Source of the DNA: Waddliaceae bacterium
GTDB taxonomy: Bacteria; Chlamydiota; Chlamydiia; Chlamydiales; GCA-2709385
Assembly: GCA_002709385.1 (NCBI GenBank)
Contig: PAQS01000012.1
Coordinates: 1 to 38,602 of the forward strand
Direction of reading: 5' to 3'
Length of the DNA stretch: 38,602 nucleotides
Shown piece by piece: positions 24,909 through 33,654 of this stretch; position 1 is the first letter of the stretch, and each line of letters begins with the position of its first letter. Position numbers and translations under genes: made by a program. The notes under the pieces were generated by a model that saw only the letters and a program-made list of their open reading frames with translations, made no database searches and was not told where the DNA came from.

Positions 24909-25466
24909 ATGAAAACAAGAGAAAAAATCTTAGATCTAGCTATAGAACTGACTCAAAAACACGGTGATCTTGGTTGGAGCTATGAAGATATTTCAGAAAA
25001 AATTGGAATTCGCAAAGCAAGTATTCACTACCATTTTCCAAAAAAGGAACAATTGATTTTAGAAGCTACTCGTCTATACATCATCCGTGCTACAAAAAAA
25101 ATAGAAGAGTCTTTAATAGAAAAGAAAAACGTAAAAGAAAAACTTATCTCTTTTAGCGATTGTTATCGCAGTGTGTTTTGCCAAAAAGACAAGCTCTGTC
25201 TATGCATTGCAATCAGTCAAAATTATTCAGCAAAAGATAGTGCCTTGCTCAAACTCGTTGAGGATTTTTTCCAGCATATCCACCACCTATTATATGTGCT
25301 ACTTAGTGAAGGACAAACATCAGAAGAAGTGAATAAAAAAATTAAACCTAAAAATATGGCTACAATGATTCTTGCTCTGTTTCAAGGACTCCTTATATTA
25401 GGTGAAAATGGTTGGAAAGAAAAAGATTTTGAAGAGACATTAGAGCAATTACTGAATATTATTTAA
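24909..25466 (+). CDS. TetR/AcrR-family transcriptional regulator
   Basis: A 185-residue regulator. The N-terminal helix-turn-helix is complete: TREKILDLAIELTQKHGDLG, then YEDISEKIGIRKASIHYHFPKKEQLI, with the typical YHFxxKExL motif (about 36-45). The C-terminal ligand-binding part is helical and holds several cysteines (CQKDKLCLCIA), which could make it redox or electrophile sensitive; that is inference. Start at ATG 24909, preceded by AGTAGGTG; a longer frame from 24855 would translate the operator. Matching palindromes before this gene and the next suggest that it represses both. Confidence 0.9.
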   Translation: MKTREKILDLAIELTQKHGDLGWSYEDISEKIGIRKASIHYHFPKKEQLILEATRLYIIRATKKIEESLIEKKNVKEKLISFSDCYRSVFCQKDKLCLCIAISQNYSAKDSALLKLVEDFFQHIHHLLYVLLSEGQTSEEVNKKIKPKNMATMILALFQGLLILGENGWKEKDFEETLEQLLNII

Positions 25467-25483
25467 AAATTTTCAAAACAAAC

Positions 25484-25501
25484 CTACCTTTTAGTAGGTA
25501 G
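25484..25501. promoter_or_regulatory. TetR-type operator upstream of the GST-like gene
   Basis: CTACCTTTTAGTAGGTAG has the same CTACCT-N6-AGGTAG arms as the site before tetR, 17 of 18 bases identical. It lies 22 bases before the next ATG, where bound repressor would cover the promoter. Confidence 0.7.
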
Positions 25502-25522
25502 ATTATATACAAAGGAATCATT

Positions 25523-26251
25523 ATGCGAAAAATTATCTGTGCCGTTTCTGTATTAATCGCAGGTATTGCAGGTCAATCTTACGGTGAAAATATTGAACTA
25601 TGGGGAACATCTGTTAGCCCTTATGTGCGAAAAGTAGTGAATGTTTTAGATTATAAAAAGCTGGGTTACCATCAAAAAGAGATTCTTCCTTTAAGTTTAT
25701 TGAAAGCTACTGGTCAAGATGTGCCAGAAGATTTTCAAAAAGCAACTGTTTTAGGAAAAATTCCTCTTCTAACTTTAGGATCTCAAGCAATCAATGATTC
25801 TTCTGTAATTGCAGCATACCTCGAAAAGGAGTACCCCGGCCATGCAATCTATCCAAAGGATAGTGGATTGTATGCAGATGCCTTATGGTTAGAAAAATAT
25901 TCAGATACAGAGCTTACAGAAGCGATACACCCTATTTTTATAGAACGGGTTGTAAAAGCTTCTGTATTGGGAATTGAATCCGATGAAGAACGTGTTTTAC
26001 ATTTTGTCGAAAACAAACTTCCAAAAGTCCTTTCTTATTTAAATAATTTAATAGAAGAAAAAGGGACTTATGCTCTTGTTGGAGATCAACTTTCTATTGC
26101 AGATTTTGCAGTTGTCAATCAAGTCATCGATCTAGATGCCTCTAAAATTTGCTGGCGTGACGGCAGCTATCCAGCTTTGGAGAAATATATGAACCGTATG
26201 ATGGGTGAATCATTCATTCAAAAAACGATTTCATCTGCATTAGATATTTAA
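25523..26251 (+). CDS. Exported glutathione S-transferase-like protein
   Basis: A 242-residue protein with a signal peptide at 1-21 (MRKIICAVSVLIAGIAGQSYG) followed by a full GST fold. The thioredoxin-like part starts ENIELWGTSVSPYVRKVVNVL, with SPYVRK at the catalytic position and IPLLTLGSQAINDSSVIAAYL containing the cis-proline and the ES/DS glutathione motif. The helical half includes DQLSIADFAVVNQ, the N-capping box. GSTs are normally cytosolic, so a leader is odd; it may act in the periplasm or be secreted. The TetR gene directly upstream and the shared operator suggest induction by a small molecule. GGAATC precedes the ATG. Confidence 0.87.
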   Translation: MRKIICAVSVLIAGIAGQSYGENIELWGTSVSPYVRKVVNVLDYKKLGYHQKEILPLSLLKATGQDVPEDFQKATVLGKIPLLTLGSQAINDSSVIAAYLEKEYPGHAIYPKDSGLYADALWLEKYSDTELTEAIHPIFIERVVKASVLGIESDEERVLHFVENKLPKVLSYLNNLIEEKGTYALVGDQLSIADFAVVNQVIDLDASKICWRDGSYPALEKYMNRMMGESFIQKTISSALDI

Positions 26252-26271
26252 TAATTTTTTATATATCTCTA

Positions 26272-26305
26272 ATTGAAACCTCTCTCAAAAGGCTGTGGTT
26301 TCGAT
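26272..26305 (+). terminator. Hairpin after the GST-like gene
   Basis: ATTGAAACC and GGTTTCGAT form a nine-pair stem (one G-U type pair) with a 16-base loop, 20 bases after the stop. No T-run follows, so terminator function is uncertain. Confidence 0.3.
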
Positions 26306-26382
26306 TGGAGATATAAAATACTTCTTATTTCTTTCTCTTAACAAAACATTAACAATTTCTTGTCTATATCTAAAAATTTATC

Positions 26383-26391
26383 TGCTATAAT
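26383..26391 (+). promoter_or_regulatory. Extended -10 promoter of accD-dut-ptsN operon
   Basis: TGCTATAAT is a perfect extended -10 (TGN plus TATAAT). A -35-like TTGTCT lies 20 bases upstream, too far for the usual spacing, so the extended -10 probably dominates. The accD ATG is 75 bases further. Confidence 0.5.
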
Positions 26392-26466
26392 GACCTTGTA
26401 ACAAATACTAACGGTTAAGTAGAATAGCTGCTTATCATTACATAAATTATAGGGATTGATCGTCTT

Positions 26467-27444
26467 ATGGGATTATTTTCTCGGCGCCAGCCTAAGATCA
26501 AAGTACAGACGAGTAAGCGAGATGGCTTTAGTGGATGGCTTAAATGTACAAGTTGTACAGAGTTGATTCACGTCAATGAGTTAGAGGCTAATGATAATTG
26601 CTGCCCTAAATGTGATTTTCACTATCGTTTATCTGCATCTGACCGAATTAAAAGCCTGGCAGATAAAGATAGTTTTACAGAATTATTTACTCACCTAAAA
26701 CCGACTGATTCATTAGAGTTTGTCGACAGTCAAAGTTACCCCGATCGCCTAGCTAAAGCGCAAGCAAGTTCAAAGAGAGACGACTCTATTTACGTTGGCA
26801 CTTGCACAATGAACAAAATTCCCACAGCTCTTGCTGTTATGGATTTTAGTTTTATGGGTGGATCCATGGGTTCTGTATTGGGCGAACGTCTTACACTTTT
26901 GATTGAATATGCTCTTGAGCACAAAATGCCTTTAGTTGTTGTATCTTCATCTGGTGGAGCTCGTATGCAAGAATCTATTTTATCTTTGATGCAGATGGCT
27001 AAAACTTCTGCAGCTTTAGCTAAATTAGACGAAGCTCGTATTCCTTTTATTTCTATTTTGACTAACCCAACAAGTGGTGGTGTTACAGCTTCTTTCGCCT
27101 CTTTAGGTGACATTATTATTGCGGAGCCTGGAGCGCTTATTTGCTTCGCAGGACCACGTGTAATTGAGCAATGTATTGGACATAAGCTTCCTCCTGGAGC
27201 TCAAAAATCAGAGTTCCTTCTTCAACATGGAATGATTGATTGTATCATTCACCGTAAGGACATGCGTAAGAAAGTTGCAGAATTCGTTGAGTTTTTTTCA
27301 GGCAATGAGCAAGATGTTAGAGATGTTTCATGCAAATCGCTTGAATCCTGTAAGGCCCAAGAGTCAGTAGACTCTTTACCTGCCAAGCTACGTGAGTTAA
27401 TGGCCTTACCTGACGATAACCCCGAAGCTCAAGCAAGTACCTAG
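26467..27444 (+). CDS. accD: Acetyl-CoA carboxylase carboxyltransferase subunit beta
   Basis: AccD with AccA transfers CO2 from biotin to acetyl-CoA, making malonyl-CoA for fatty acid synthesis. The 325-residue chain has the N-terminal zinc finger C27-x2-C30...C46-x2-C49 and the carboxyltransferase core: [36 protein letters not shown], and [18 protein letters not shown] with the oxyanion-forming glycines. It heads the accD-dut-ptsN-ptsN operon, a chlamydial order, with only one base before dut. Confidence 0.96.
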   Translation: MGLFSRRQPKIKVQTSKRDGFSGWLKCTSCTELIHVNELEANDNCCPKCDFHYRLSASDRIKSLADKDSFTELFTHLKPTDSLEFVDSQSYPDRLAKAQASSKRDDSIYVGTCTMNKIPTALAVMDFSFMGGSMGSVLGERLTLLIEYALEHKMPLVVVSSSGGARMQESILSLMQMAKTSAALAKLDEARIPFISILTNPTSGGVTASFASLGDIIIAEPGALICFAGPRVIEQCIGHKLPPGAQKSEFLLQHGMIDCIIHRKDMRKKVAEFVEFFSGNEQDVRDVSCKSLESCKAQESVDSLPAKLRELMALPDDNPEAQAST

Positions 27445-27445
27445 G

Positions 27446-27898
27446 ATGACAATAAAAGAAGTTTTAATTGATCTAGAAAAAACAGATGAAAATGTCCAGA
27501 CTCCCGTTTATGCAAGTAGCGGAGCTTCTGGAGCAGATGTTCATGCTCACCTTAACGAATCCCTTCAAATTGCTCCTGGCGAATCAGTTCTTGTTCCTAC
27601 AGGACTAAAGGTTGCCATTCCTGAGGGGTATGAGATTCAAGTGCGCCCTCGAAGTGGTCTTGCTGCTCGCCATCAAATCTCAGTAACAAACTCTCCTGGC
27701 ACGATCGATGCGGATTATCGTGGAGAAATTAAAGTTATTTTAATTAACCATGGTAAGGATGCGTTTACTGTAGAACCAGGAATGCGTATTGCACAGCTAG
27801 TATTAGCCCCTGTTGTTAAAGCTATTTTTGTAGAAAAAGCTTTAACAAGCACTGTTCGAGGTGAAGGTGGCTTTGGTCACACTGGGCTTCATGGATAA
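27446..27898 (+). CDS. dut: dUTP diphosphatase (dUTPase)
   Basis: This trimeric enzyme hydrolyses dUTP to dUMP, keeping uracil out of DNA and feeding dTMP synthesis. The 150-residue chain carries all five motifs: ASGADVHA (1), [10 protein letters not shown] (2), [15 protein letters not shown] with the catalytic aspartate (3), RIAQLVL (4), and the flexible tail [10 protein letters not shown] (5). It starts one base after the accD stop, so translation is likely coupled. Confidence 0.96.
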   Translation: MTIKEVLIDLEKTDENVQTPVYASSGASGADVHAHLNESLQIAPGESVLVPTGLKVAIPEGYEIQVRPRSGLAARHQISVTNSPGTIDADYRGEIKVILINHGKDAFTVEPGMRIAQLVLAPVVKAIFVEKALTSTVRGEGGFGHTGLHG

Positions 27899-27901
27899 TT
27901 C

Positions 27902-28351
27902 ATGAAAAATATTTATCCCTATCTTGATCCCAAGTTAGTGACGTTTTCCTATCAGAGTGATCGTGATTCTGTATTGAAAGAATTGGTCATGAATCTAGCG
28001 GATCATCATCAATTTATCGAACCCGATCCCTTTTATCACGCTATCTTGGATAGAGAAGCGGTTGTTTCTACGGGAATTGGAATGGGGGTCGCTATCCCCC
28101 ATGCCAAAATGGCACATTATGATGATTTTTTTATTGCTATTGGAATCAATAAGAATGGAGTAAACTGGAATTCGTTGGATCGTCAGCCTGTTCGCTTAAT
28201 TTTTATGATAGGTGGTCCTGATGACAAGCAGACAGAGTATCTCCAAATACTATCTGCTCTCACTATGGCAATAAAAGATGACCAACGTCGCAAACAAATG
28301 CTTCGCTTGACATCTCCCGAAGAGATTGTTAGCTTATTTTCAGATTTCTGA
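27902..28351 (+). CDS. ptsN: PTS IIA-like nitrogen-regulatory protein
   Basis: A 149-residue EIIA domain of the PtsN/fructose type. The phosphoacceptor histidine is H67 in GMGVAIPHAKM. In the nitrogen PTS, such proteins receive phosphate from NPr and regulate potassium transport, kinases or metabolism rather than moving sugar. No EIIB/EIIC permease gene is near. It begins three bases after dut. A second, HTH-bearing paralog follows at once, as in Chlamydia. Confidence 0.93.
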   Translation: MKNIYPYLDPKLVTFSYQSDRDSVLKELVMNLADHHQFIEPDPFYHAILDREAVVSTGIGMGVAIPHAKMAHYDDFFIAIGINKNGVNWNSLDRQPVRLIFMIGGPDDKQTEYLQILSALTMAIKDDQRRKQMLRLTSPEEIVSLFSDF

Positions 28352-28360
28352 GGTGGCAAT

Positions 28361-29086
28361 ATGGACTTAAAAATCAAAGATGTTGCAGAACTACTAAATG
28401 TTTCTGAAACAACAATTCGTCGTTGGGTAGTAGATGGTAAAATTCCTGCTTATCGTCTAAATCAACAATACCGTTTTAGTCGCATCGAAGTAGAAAACTG
28501 GGTGATGGAGCATCGCCTAGGAAACGGTGCACAAAAGCTCCCTTTTGGTAACTCTAACAAAGACTCTGAAAATGAAGCTGAAGTGAAAGCTGGCCAGCAA
28601 CAATTTAGTCTGTATAGAGCCATTCATAAAGGAAATGTATTCCTAGATATCCCAGGAACAAGTAAAGAAGAGATTTTACGCCGTACGATGCTAGAAATGG
28701 CGAAAAATTTGGACTTAGATGCTGATGTACTTACAGAACTGTTAATGGATCGTGAGCAATTAATGCCTACAGCATTAAACCAAGGTATCGCAGTTCCTCA
28801 TACTCGTGACTTCCTTCTTAATGCTCAATTCGATGTCATTACGGTTGTATTTCCTCAAAAGCCTATTCCGTATGGAGCTTTAGATGGAGAGCCTGTACAT
28901 AGCTTATTCTTCTTATTTGCTTGTCAGGATAAGCGTCACTTACATTTACTAGCTAAGCTCGCTCATTTGGCTAGTAACGAGGAAGCACGTAACTTACTTA
29001 TGCAGCGTCCTTCCAAACATGAGCTCTTAGATTTCATCAAAAAATGGGAAGGTAGTATTCGCTCGCCTAGTTTAAGCGAAGTTTAA
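28361..29086 (+). CDS. ptsN: HTH-EIIA fusion, PtsN-like regulator
   Basis: A 241-residue two-domain protein. Residues 1-52 are a MerR/excisionase-type helix-turn-helix (IKDVAELLNVSETTIRRWVV, then IPAYRLNQQYRFSRIEVENW), followed by a polar linker (about 53-85) and an EIIA domain with phosphoacceptor H147 in GIAVPHTRD. The design suggests that DNA binding responds to phosphorylation of the EIIA part, perhaps by exchange with the upstream PtsN. The fusion is known in chlamydiae, so it is a family trait here. It is last in the accD operon, followed by a good terminator. Confidence 0.92.
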   Translation: MDLKIKDVAELLNVSETTIRRWVVDGKIPAYRLNQQYRFSRIEVENWVMEHRLGNGAQKLPFGNSNKDSENEAEVKAGQQQFSLYRAIHKGNVFLDIPGTSKEEILRRTMLEMAKNLDLDADVLTELLMDREQLMPTALNQGIAVPHTRDFLLNAQFDVITVVFPQKPIPYGALDGEPVHSLFFLFACQDKRHLHLLAKLAHLASNEEARNLLMQRPSKHELLDFIKKWEGSIRSPSLSEV

Positions 29087-29118
29087 TCCACCTATTATTT
29101 GCGATAATTCAAGATAAG

Positions 29119-29153
29119 GCAACGATGCTGAAAATAGTAATCGTTGCTTTTTT
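29119..29153 (+). terminator. Rho-independent terminator of accD-ptsN operon
   Basis: GCAACGAT (29119-29126) pairs with ATCGTTGC (29140-29147), loop 13 bases, followed directly by TTTTTT. It lies 33 bases after the last ptsN stop. This is a standard intrinsic terminator. Confidence 0.85.
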
Positions 29154-29201
29154 CTATACACACACAAAATTAGCTGAACGATGATGGCTGGATATAGATT
29201 T

Positions 29202-29363
29202 CTTTCGTCGTGTCGTAGCTTCTTTGATTCGCCGCGTTCAATCATTCTTTTCTACGATTTTACCCTTATTTTGCCCATGACTCCTTTTTCACCTCTAATC
29301 ATGATGAATCTACAGCACATCATTTAAACGCGGCGAATCAAAGAAGCTAAGACGCGAAGAAAG
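29202..29363. repeat. 162-base element with 37-base inverted ends
   Basis: The left arm (29202-29238) and right arm (29327-29363) are inverted copies with 34 of 37 positions matching; the shared core includes AACGCGGCGAATCAAAGAAG. The 88-base interior is AT-rich and shows no frame. The arms are richer in GC than their surroundings. This fits a MITE or remnant of an insertion sequence whose transposase is elsewhere; a large RNA stem is the alternative. No clear target-site duplication is seen. Confidence 0.75.
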
Positions 29364-29370
29364 TCTTATT

Positions 29371-29473
29371 ACCTTCGAGACATTTGCAAACATACATAGA
29401 AAAATTCTTTAAATCTTAGAAATTGTACAAATAGTACCTGTCTCACTATTTTTGCAAGCATCATCGAAGGTCA
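29371..29473. repeat. Second inverted repeat in the same gap
   Basis: ACCTTCGA (29371-29378) matches TCGAAGGT (29466-29473) inverted, with TTGCAA on the inner side of both arms. It bounds about 100 bases and starts eight bases after the larger element. No gene is seen in the rest of the gap 29087-29589. Confidence 0.4.
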
Positions 29474-29502
29474 TACTCTCAGTGGATAAAACTAAATAGA
29501 AA

Positions 29503-29535
29503 AGGGTGACTTTCTCTATGAAAATCACCCTTTAA
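29503..29535 (-). terminator. Terminator of clpC
   Basis: AAAGGGTGA (29503-29511) and TCACCCTTT (29527-29535) form a perfect nine-pair stem with a 15-base loop. On the minus strand it is followed by TCTATTT and sits 55 bases past the clpC stop. Confidence 0.7.
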
Positions 29536-29589
29536 ATGAATATTCAACACCCTAATGAGTAGCTAGGGAGTTAGAGAAAAAATTAAAGC

Positions 29590-32145
29590 TTAAGAGCTAC
29601 CAATTTCTTGTGACTCTTTACTATCTTCTTCCTCTTTTTCTTTTTTATTTTTCTCTAGATCGAATACTTCTTCGTCATGGAAGACTATTTTATCTCCCTT
29701 GACTTCCCCTTTCACTTTTCTTCCTTGATTGGGGTGACGTAGCACAATTTCAGCTAAAGGATCTTCAACATATTCTTCGATCATTCGACGAATAGGTCGT
29801 GCTCCCATTTCAGGCTCATCACCTTTACTAGCAATGAACTTGCAAGCTTCTTCGTCTAGCTCCACAAAAATTTCTCGTGCTTCTAGTCGTTTCTGAAGCT
29901 TTCTTAGCTCAATAGCAACAATTTTTTCTAAATGCTCACTCATGAGCTGTCGGAAGAATATGATTCCTGTAAGACGATTGAGAAACTCTGGCTTAAGACG
30001 TTTCCTTACTGCTCCCATAATTTTTTCTTTGATCTGATCAAAGTCCATGTGATCAGTAGTTACACCAAACCCTACAGTTGTTCCTTTTCGAATAAGATCA
30101 GCACCCAAATTAGAAGTAAGGATAATGATTGTATTTCGGAAATCAATTTTTCTTCCGAAAGAATCTGTTAAACGCCCTTCTTCTAAAATTTGCAGAAGAA
30201 TATCCATTACATCTGGGTGAGCTTTTTCAATCTCATCAAATAGTACAACACAATAAGGGCGAGCTCTTACTTGTTCAGTAAGTTGTCCACCCTCTTCATG
30301 TCCAACATACCCTGGAGGCGACCCTGTCATTCGACTCACAGCAAACTTCTCCATGTACTCGGACATGTCTACTTGAATTAAACTGTCTTCCCCACCAAAC
30401 ATTTGGATAGCAAGTTGCTTGGCTACAAGTGTTTTACCTACCCCTGTTGGTCCTAAGAACAAGAATGCTCCCATTGGACGATTAGGGTCATGAATTCCAG
30501 CACGACTACGACGAATCGTTTTACATACTGTTTCAATCGCTTCATCTTGTCCAATAATGAGCTCTTTGAACGACTCTTCCATATGCAACACTTTATGTGT
30601 TTCACCTTCAGTCAAACGACTAACAGGAATTCCTGTTTGGTGAGCCACAACATTCGCAACATCTTCATCATCAACAATAACTTGGTGTTCTTCTTTGTTG
30701 ACTTCCCATTCGTTTCGAATCGATTGTAAGTTATCTTCGAGTGTTTTTTCTTTATCACGAAGCTTCGCTGCTTTTTCATATTCTTGACGAGCAATCGCTT
30801 CTTCTTTTTCCCGACGAACTTTTTCAATCTCACCTTCAAGGCTTCCTAAGTCTTGAGGTTGATTCATCATGGAAATACGCATTTTCGCACCAGCTTCATC
30901 CATTAAGTCAATAGCCTTATCTGGAAGAAAGCGCCCTGCAAAATAACGATCTGACAACTTAGCAGAAGCATCAAGAGCTGCTTGTGTATACTGACAATTA
31001 TGGTGCTCTTCGTACTTACCTTTAAGTCCGCTCAAAATCTCAATTGTTTCGTCTACACTTGGTGGAGCTACATTGATTTTCTGAAAACGGCGTTCTAATG
31101 CTCCATCTTTTTCAATATGCTTACGATATTCATCGATAGTTGTTGCTCCAATACACTGCAATTCACCGCGAGATAAAGCAGGCTTCAGAATATTCGAAGC
31201 GTCAATTGCTCCTTCAGCAGCCCCAGCACCTACAATCGTATGCAATTCATCGATAAAGAGAAGGATATTACCGTTTTTACGGATTTCATCCATGACTGCT
31301 TTAATACGCTCCTCAAACTGCCCACGGTACTTTGTACCAGCAATCATCAAAGCTAAATCTAAAGTAATCAAGCGTTTCTTTCTTAATGGATCTGGTACTT
31401 CGCCTTTCACAATAGCTTGAGCTAAACCTTCAACAATGGCTGTTTTACCAACTCCAGGTTCCCCAACAAGTACTGGATTGTTTTTTCTACGGCGACATAG
31501 AATGAGGATAAGACGCTCAACTTCTTCACTACGTCCAATCACAGGATCCATATTGCCTTCACGACACTTCGCGGTAAGATCATGCCCGTAAGCTTTTAGC
31601 GCAGGCATTTTTTCTCCACCTGGACCAGCACTTTGCGCACCCGCACCTGTTCGCTCCGGAGTTTTTCCTTGAGGACCTGTTGAACCTATAGGAGGAAGCT
31701 GTAAGTTAAATGTTTCAAGCTCTTTAAGAACTTCTTTACGAACTTGCTTCAAATCTACATTCAAGTTTTCTAAAACTTGAGCTGCAACCCCATCTGTCTG
31801 TCGCAGTAAACCTAAAAGAAGATGCTCTGTACCCACATAGTTGTGATTCAGATTTGCAGCTTCTTCATTTGCATACTCGAAGACTTTTTTAACTTTACCT
31901 GTTAGAGCCGGGTCTCCATATACTTGGATTTCTGGCCCATAACCTACAAGCTTTTCTACTTCGTTGCGGACCATTTCGAAGTCTATGCTCAAGTTGCGCA
32001 GAACATTGACTGCGACACCTTGCCCTAACTTCAAAAGTCCTAGAAGGACATGCTCTGTACCCAAGTAATTATGGTTGAGTCTTTGCGCTTCCTTTTTAGC
32101 AAGCTTGATAACTTGTTTTGCTCGGTTGGTGAATTTGTCAAACAT
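29590..32145 (-). CDS. clpC: ATP-dependent Clp protease ATPase subunit ClpC
   Basis: ClpC unfolds proteins and feeds them to ClpP; it also works as a disaggregase with adaptors. The 851-residue chain has two Clp-N repeats (about 1-140), a flexible glycine-rich linker, AAA domain 1 with Walker A GEPGVGKT (228-235), a middle region with a UVR-type helix ([20 protein letters not shown]), and AAA domain 2 with [14 protein letters not shown]. The tail is charged ([12 protein letters not shown]) and longer than usual. No CIRCE element was seen upstream. The gene ends in a clear hairpin terminator. hemG ends 137 bases upstream. Confidence 0.97.
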   Translation of the reverse strand: MFDKFTNRAKQVIKLAKKEAQRLNHNYLGTEHVLLGLLKLGQGVAVNVLRNLSIDFEMVRNEVEKLVGYGPEIQVYGDPALTGKVKKVFEYANEEAANLNHNYVGTEHLLLGLLRQTDGVAAQVLENLNVDLKQVRKEVLKELETFNLQLPPIGSTGPQGKTPERTGAGAQSAGPGGEKMPALKAYGHDLTAKCREGNMDPVIGRSEEVERLILILCRRRKNNPVLVGEPGVGKTAIVEGLAQAIVKGEVPDPLRKKRLITLDLALMIAGTKYRGQFEERIKAVMDEIRKNGNILLFIDELHTIVGAGAAEGAIDASNILKPALSRGELQCIGATTIDEYRKHIEKDGALERRFQKINVAPPSVDETIEILSGLKGKYEEHHNCQYTQAALDASAKLSDRYFAGRFLPDKAIDLMDEAGAKMRISMMNQPQDLGSLEGEIEKVRREKEEAIARQEYEKAAKLRDKEKTLEDNLQSIRNEWEVNKEEHQVIVDDEDVANVVAHQTGIPVSRLTEGETHKVLHMEESFKELIIGQDEAIETVCKTIRRSRAGIHDPNRPMGAFLFLGPTGVGKTLVAKQLAIQMFGGEDSLIQVDMSEYMEKFAVSRMTGSPPGYVGHEEGGQLTEQVRARPYCVVLFDEIEKAHPDVMDILLQILEEGRLTDSFGRKIDFRNTIIILTSNLGADLIRKGTTVGFGVTTDHMDFDQIKEKIMGAVRKRLKPEFLNRLTGIIFFRQLMSEHLEKIVAIELRKLQKRLEAREIFVELDEEACKFIASKGDEPEMGARPIRRMIEEYVEDPLAEIVLRHPNQGRKVKGEVKGDKIVFHDEEVFDLEKNKKEKEEEDSKESQEIGSS

Positions 32146-32282
32146 TCAGCACTCACTTTGCTTTAACTAATAAGCAGACCACTATAAGGCCGATATTATG
32201 TTCCAGTAGCTTTTTTTGCAAATAACAAGGATTTACATTTAGAAGCTTTTATTACGTGTTGTAAAAAACTAAGATTGAAAGA

Positions 32283-33653
32283 TTAAAGATTCCATTGATT
32301 TACAAGATCTTTTGCATGGAAAATACAATCATTTACAGCCACACCATGATAACTCATTCCAATAAGATGTAATTGCGGCAATGAACTACGAATCTTTTCA
32401 GACAATTGCTTTACTTCATCACTATGGCCAAGATTATATTGCGGGATGGCATGTCTTGCTTTCCATAAATGAACGTAGTCTGCGCTTTCTTTAATACCCA
32501 TCTGTTGATTAAGTTCATGAAAAGCTAATTGAGTGAGTTCTTTATCTGTTTTTTCTAAAAGATCAGGACGATGCTCTCCTCCCATCATGATAGTAAGTCT
32601 AGTTTCATCAGGATAAATATTTTGTTCAGGAAACACAGACGAATCCCAAACCACTCCCATCAATGCAGAGTTCTCTCCCTCTGGTACTAAATAACCGAAG
32701 CCTTTCTGAGGTAGTACTGCTTTTTTGTAGACCAAAGAAATTCCTATAACAGTGGTCCATGGCATTGCTTTTATTTTTACAAAAAATGATGAAACCTTTT
32801 TAGGTAGAATACTTTCTAGCTGATAAGTAGGTATAGTAGAGACTAAATGATCCGCTTCCCATGTAGAATCTTTTGTTTTGGCAATTACAGTAGAGCCATG
32901 AAATTCAATTGCTTCAACTTTTGCTTTCAGTGATAAATCTAGATCAGTCTGTTTGAGTAATTCTTGCGGTAAAGTTTCCATCCCTTCTTTAAAAGAAATC
33001 AATGCTGCATTTTTATGTTTTTTAATGAATGAAGATAAATCTGTGGTTTTTTCTTTAGGTGAACGGAACATTCCCCAAATCAAAGAGCCATAACTTTTCT
33101 CAAGATTTAGAATTTGAGGGAAACAACTACGCATGGATAGTTGCTCTATATCTCCTGCATAAATCCCCCTAGAGACTGCTGCAATAAAGCGCTTTGTGAT
33201 TGTAGGACCAAAACGTCGCTTGAAAAAGGAAGCTATGGTTTCATCGCTATCTTTTCCTCTCCGTCTCAATGGCTCGCAGATAAGCTCTTTAGCTACTCCC
33301 TTCATTAATGGACTAGAAATAGCTTCTTTTAAAGATTGTGGAAGAGCCTCCAAAGAGTTCTCATAAAAAAGAAAGCGTTTTTTTGCAGACTCATCTGCTA
33401 CAATCATCTGATCTGTAATTCCCAAATCTTCAATAAGACGAAGGGTAGCTAAACCTTTTCCTTTAGGCCTACATCCTCTAGGCCCCTCTTCTAGACAAGA
33501 AGAAAAATTTCGATTTGTTCGAATCAATCCTCCCACTCGCTCACTTGCTTCTAGAATTCGTACTGACACATTTGAAGCAAAACGCTTTTTCAAATAGTAA
33601 GCAAAAGTTAGTCCAGAAATTCCGGCTCCTAATACTAATACTTTTTGTGCCAC
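32283..33653 (-). CDS. hemG: FAD-dependent protoporphyrinogen/coproporphyrinogen oxidase
   Basis: An oxidase of the HemY type (called hemG in chlamydial genomes) that aromatises protoporphyrinogen IX or coproporphyrinogen III. The N-terminal FAD Rossmann motif is VLVLGAGISGLTFAYYLKK, followed by RILEASERVGGLIRT, and the C-terminus has LIGMSYHGVAVNDCI. I start it at GTG 33653, which lies one base after the hemN stop and has GGAG six bases upstream, giving 456 residues; a longer frame would overlap hemN. Which substrate is used decides whether heme is made by the protoporphyrin or coproporphyrin branch; with HemN in the operon the protoporphyrin branch is more likely. Confidence 0.9.
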   Translation of the reverse strand: MAQKVLVLGAGISGLTFAYYLKKRFASNVSVRILEASERVGGLIRTNRNFSSCLEEGPRGCRPKGKGLATLRLIEDLGITDQMIVADESAKKRFLFYENSLEALPQSLKEAISSPLMKGVAKELICEPLRRRGKDSDETIASFFKRRFGPTITKRFIAAVSRGIYAGDIEQLSMRSCFPQILNLEKSYGSLIWGMFRSPKEKTTDLSSFIKKHKNAALISFKEGMETLPQELLKQTDLDLSLKAKVEAIEFHGSTVIAKTKDSTWEADHLVSTIPTYQLESILPKKVSSFFVKIKAMPWTTVIGISLVYKKAVLPQKGFGYLVPEGENSALMGVVWDSSVFPEQNIYPDETRLTIMMGGEHRPDLLEKTDKELTQLAFHELNQQMGIKESADYVHLWKARHAIPQYNLGHSDEVKQLSEKIRSSLPQLHLIGMSYHGVAVNDCIFHAKDLVNQWNL

Positions 33654-33654
33654 A

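Noticed and set aside
29202-29363. Terminator for clpC or ptsN
   Set aside because: Both genes have their own nearer hairpin terminators, and the 37-base arms are far longer than needed.
30490-30839. Frames antisense to or out of frame with clpC
   Set aside because: They lie inside a fully conserved ClpC coding region and have low-complexity, unnatural composition.
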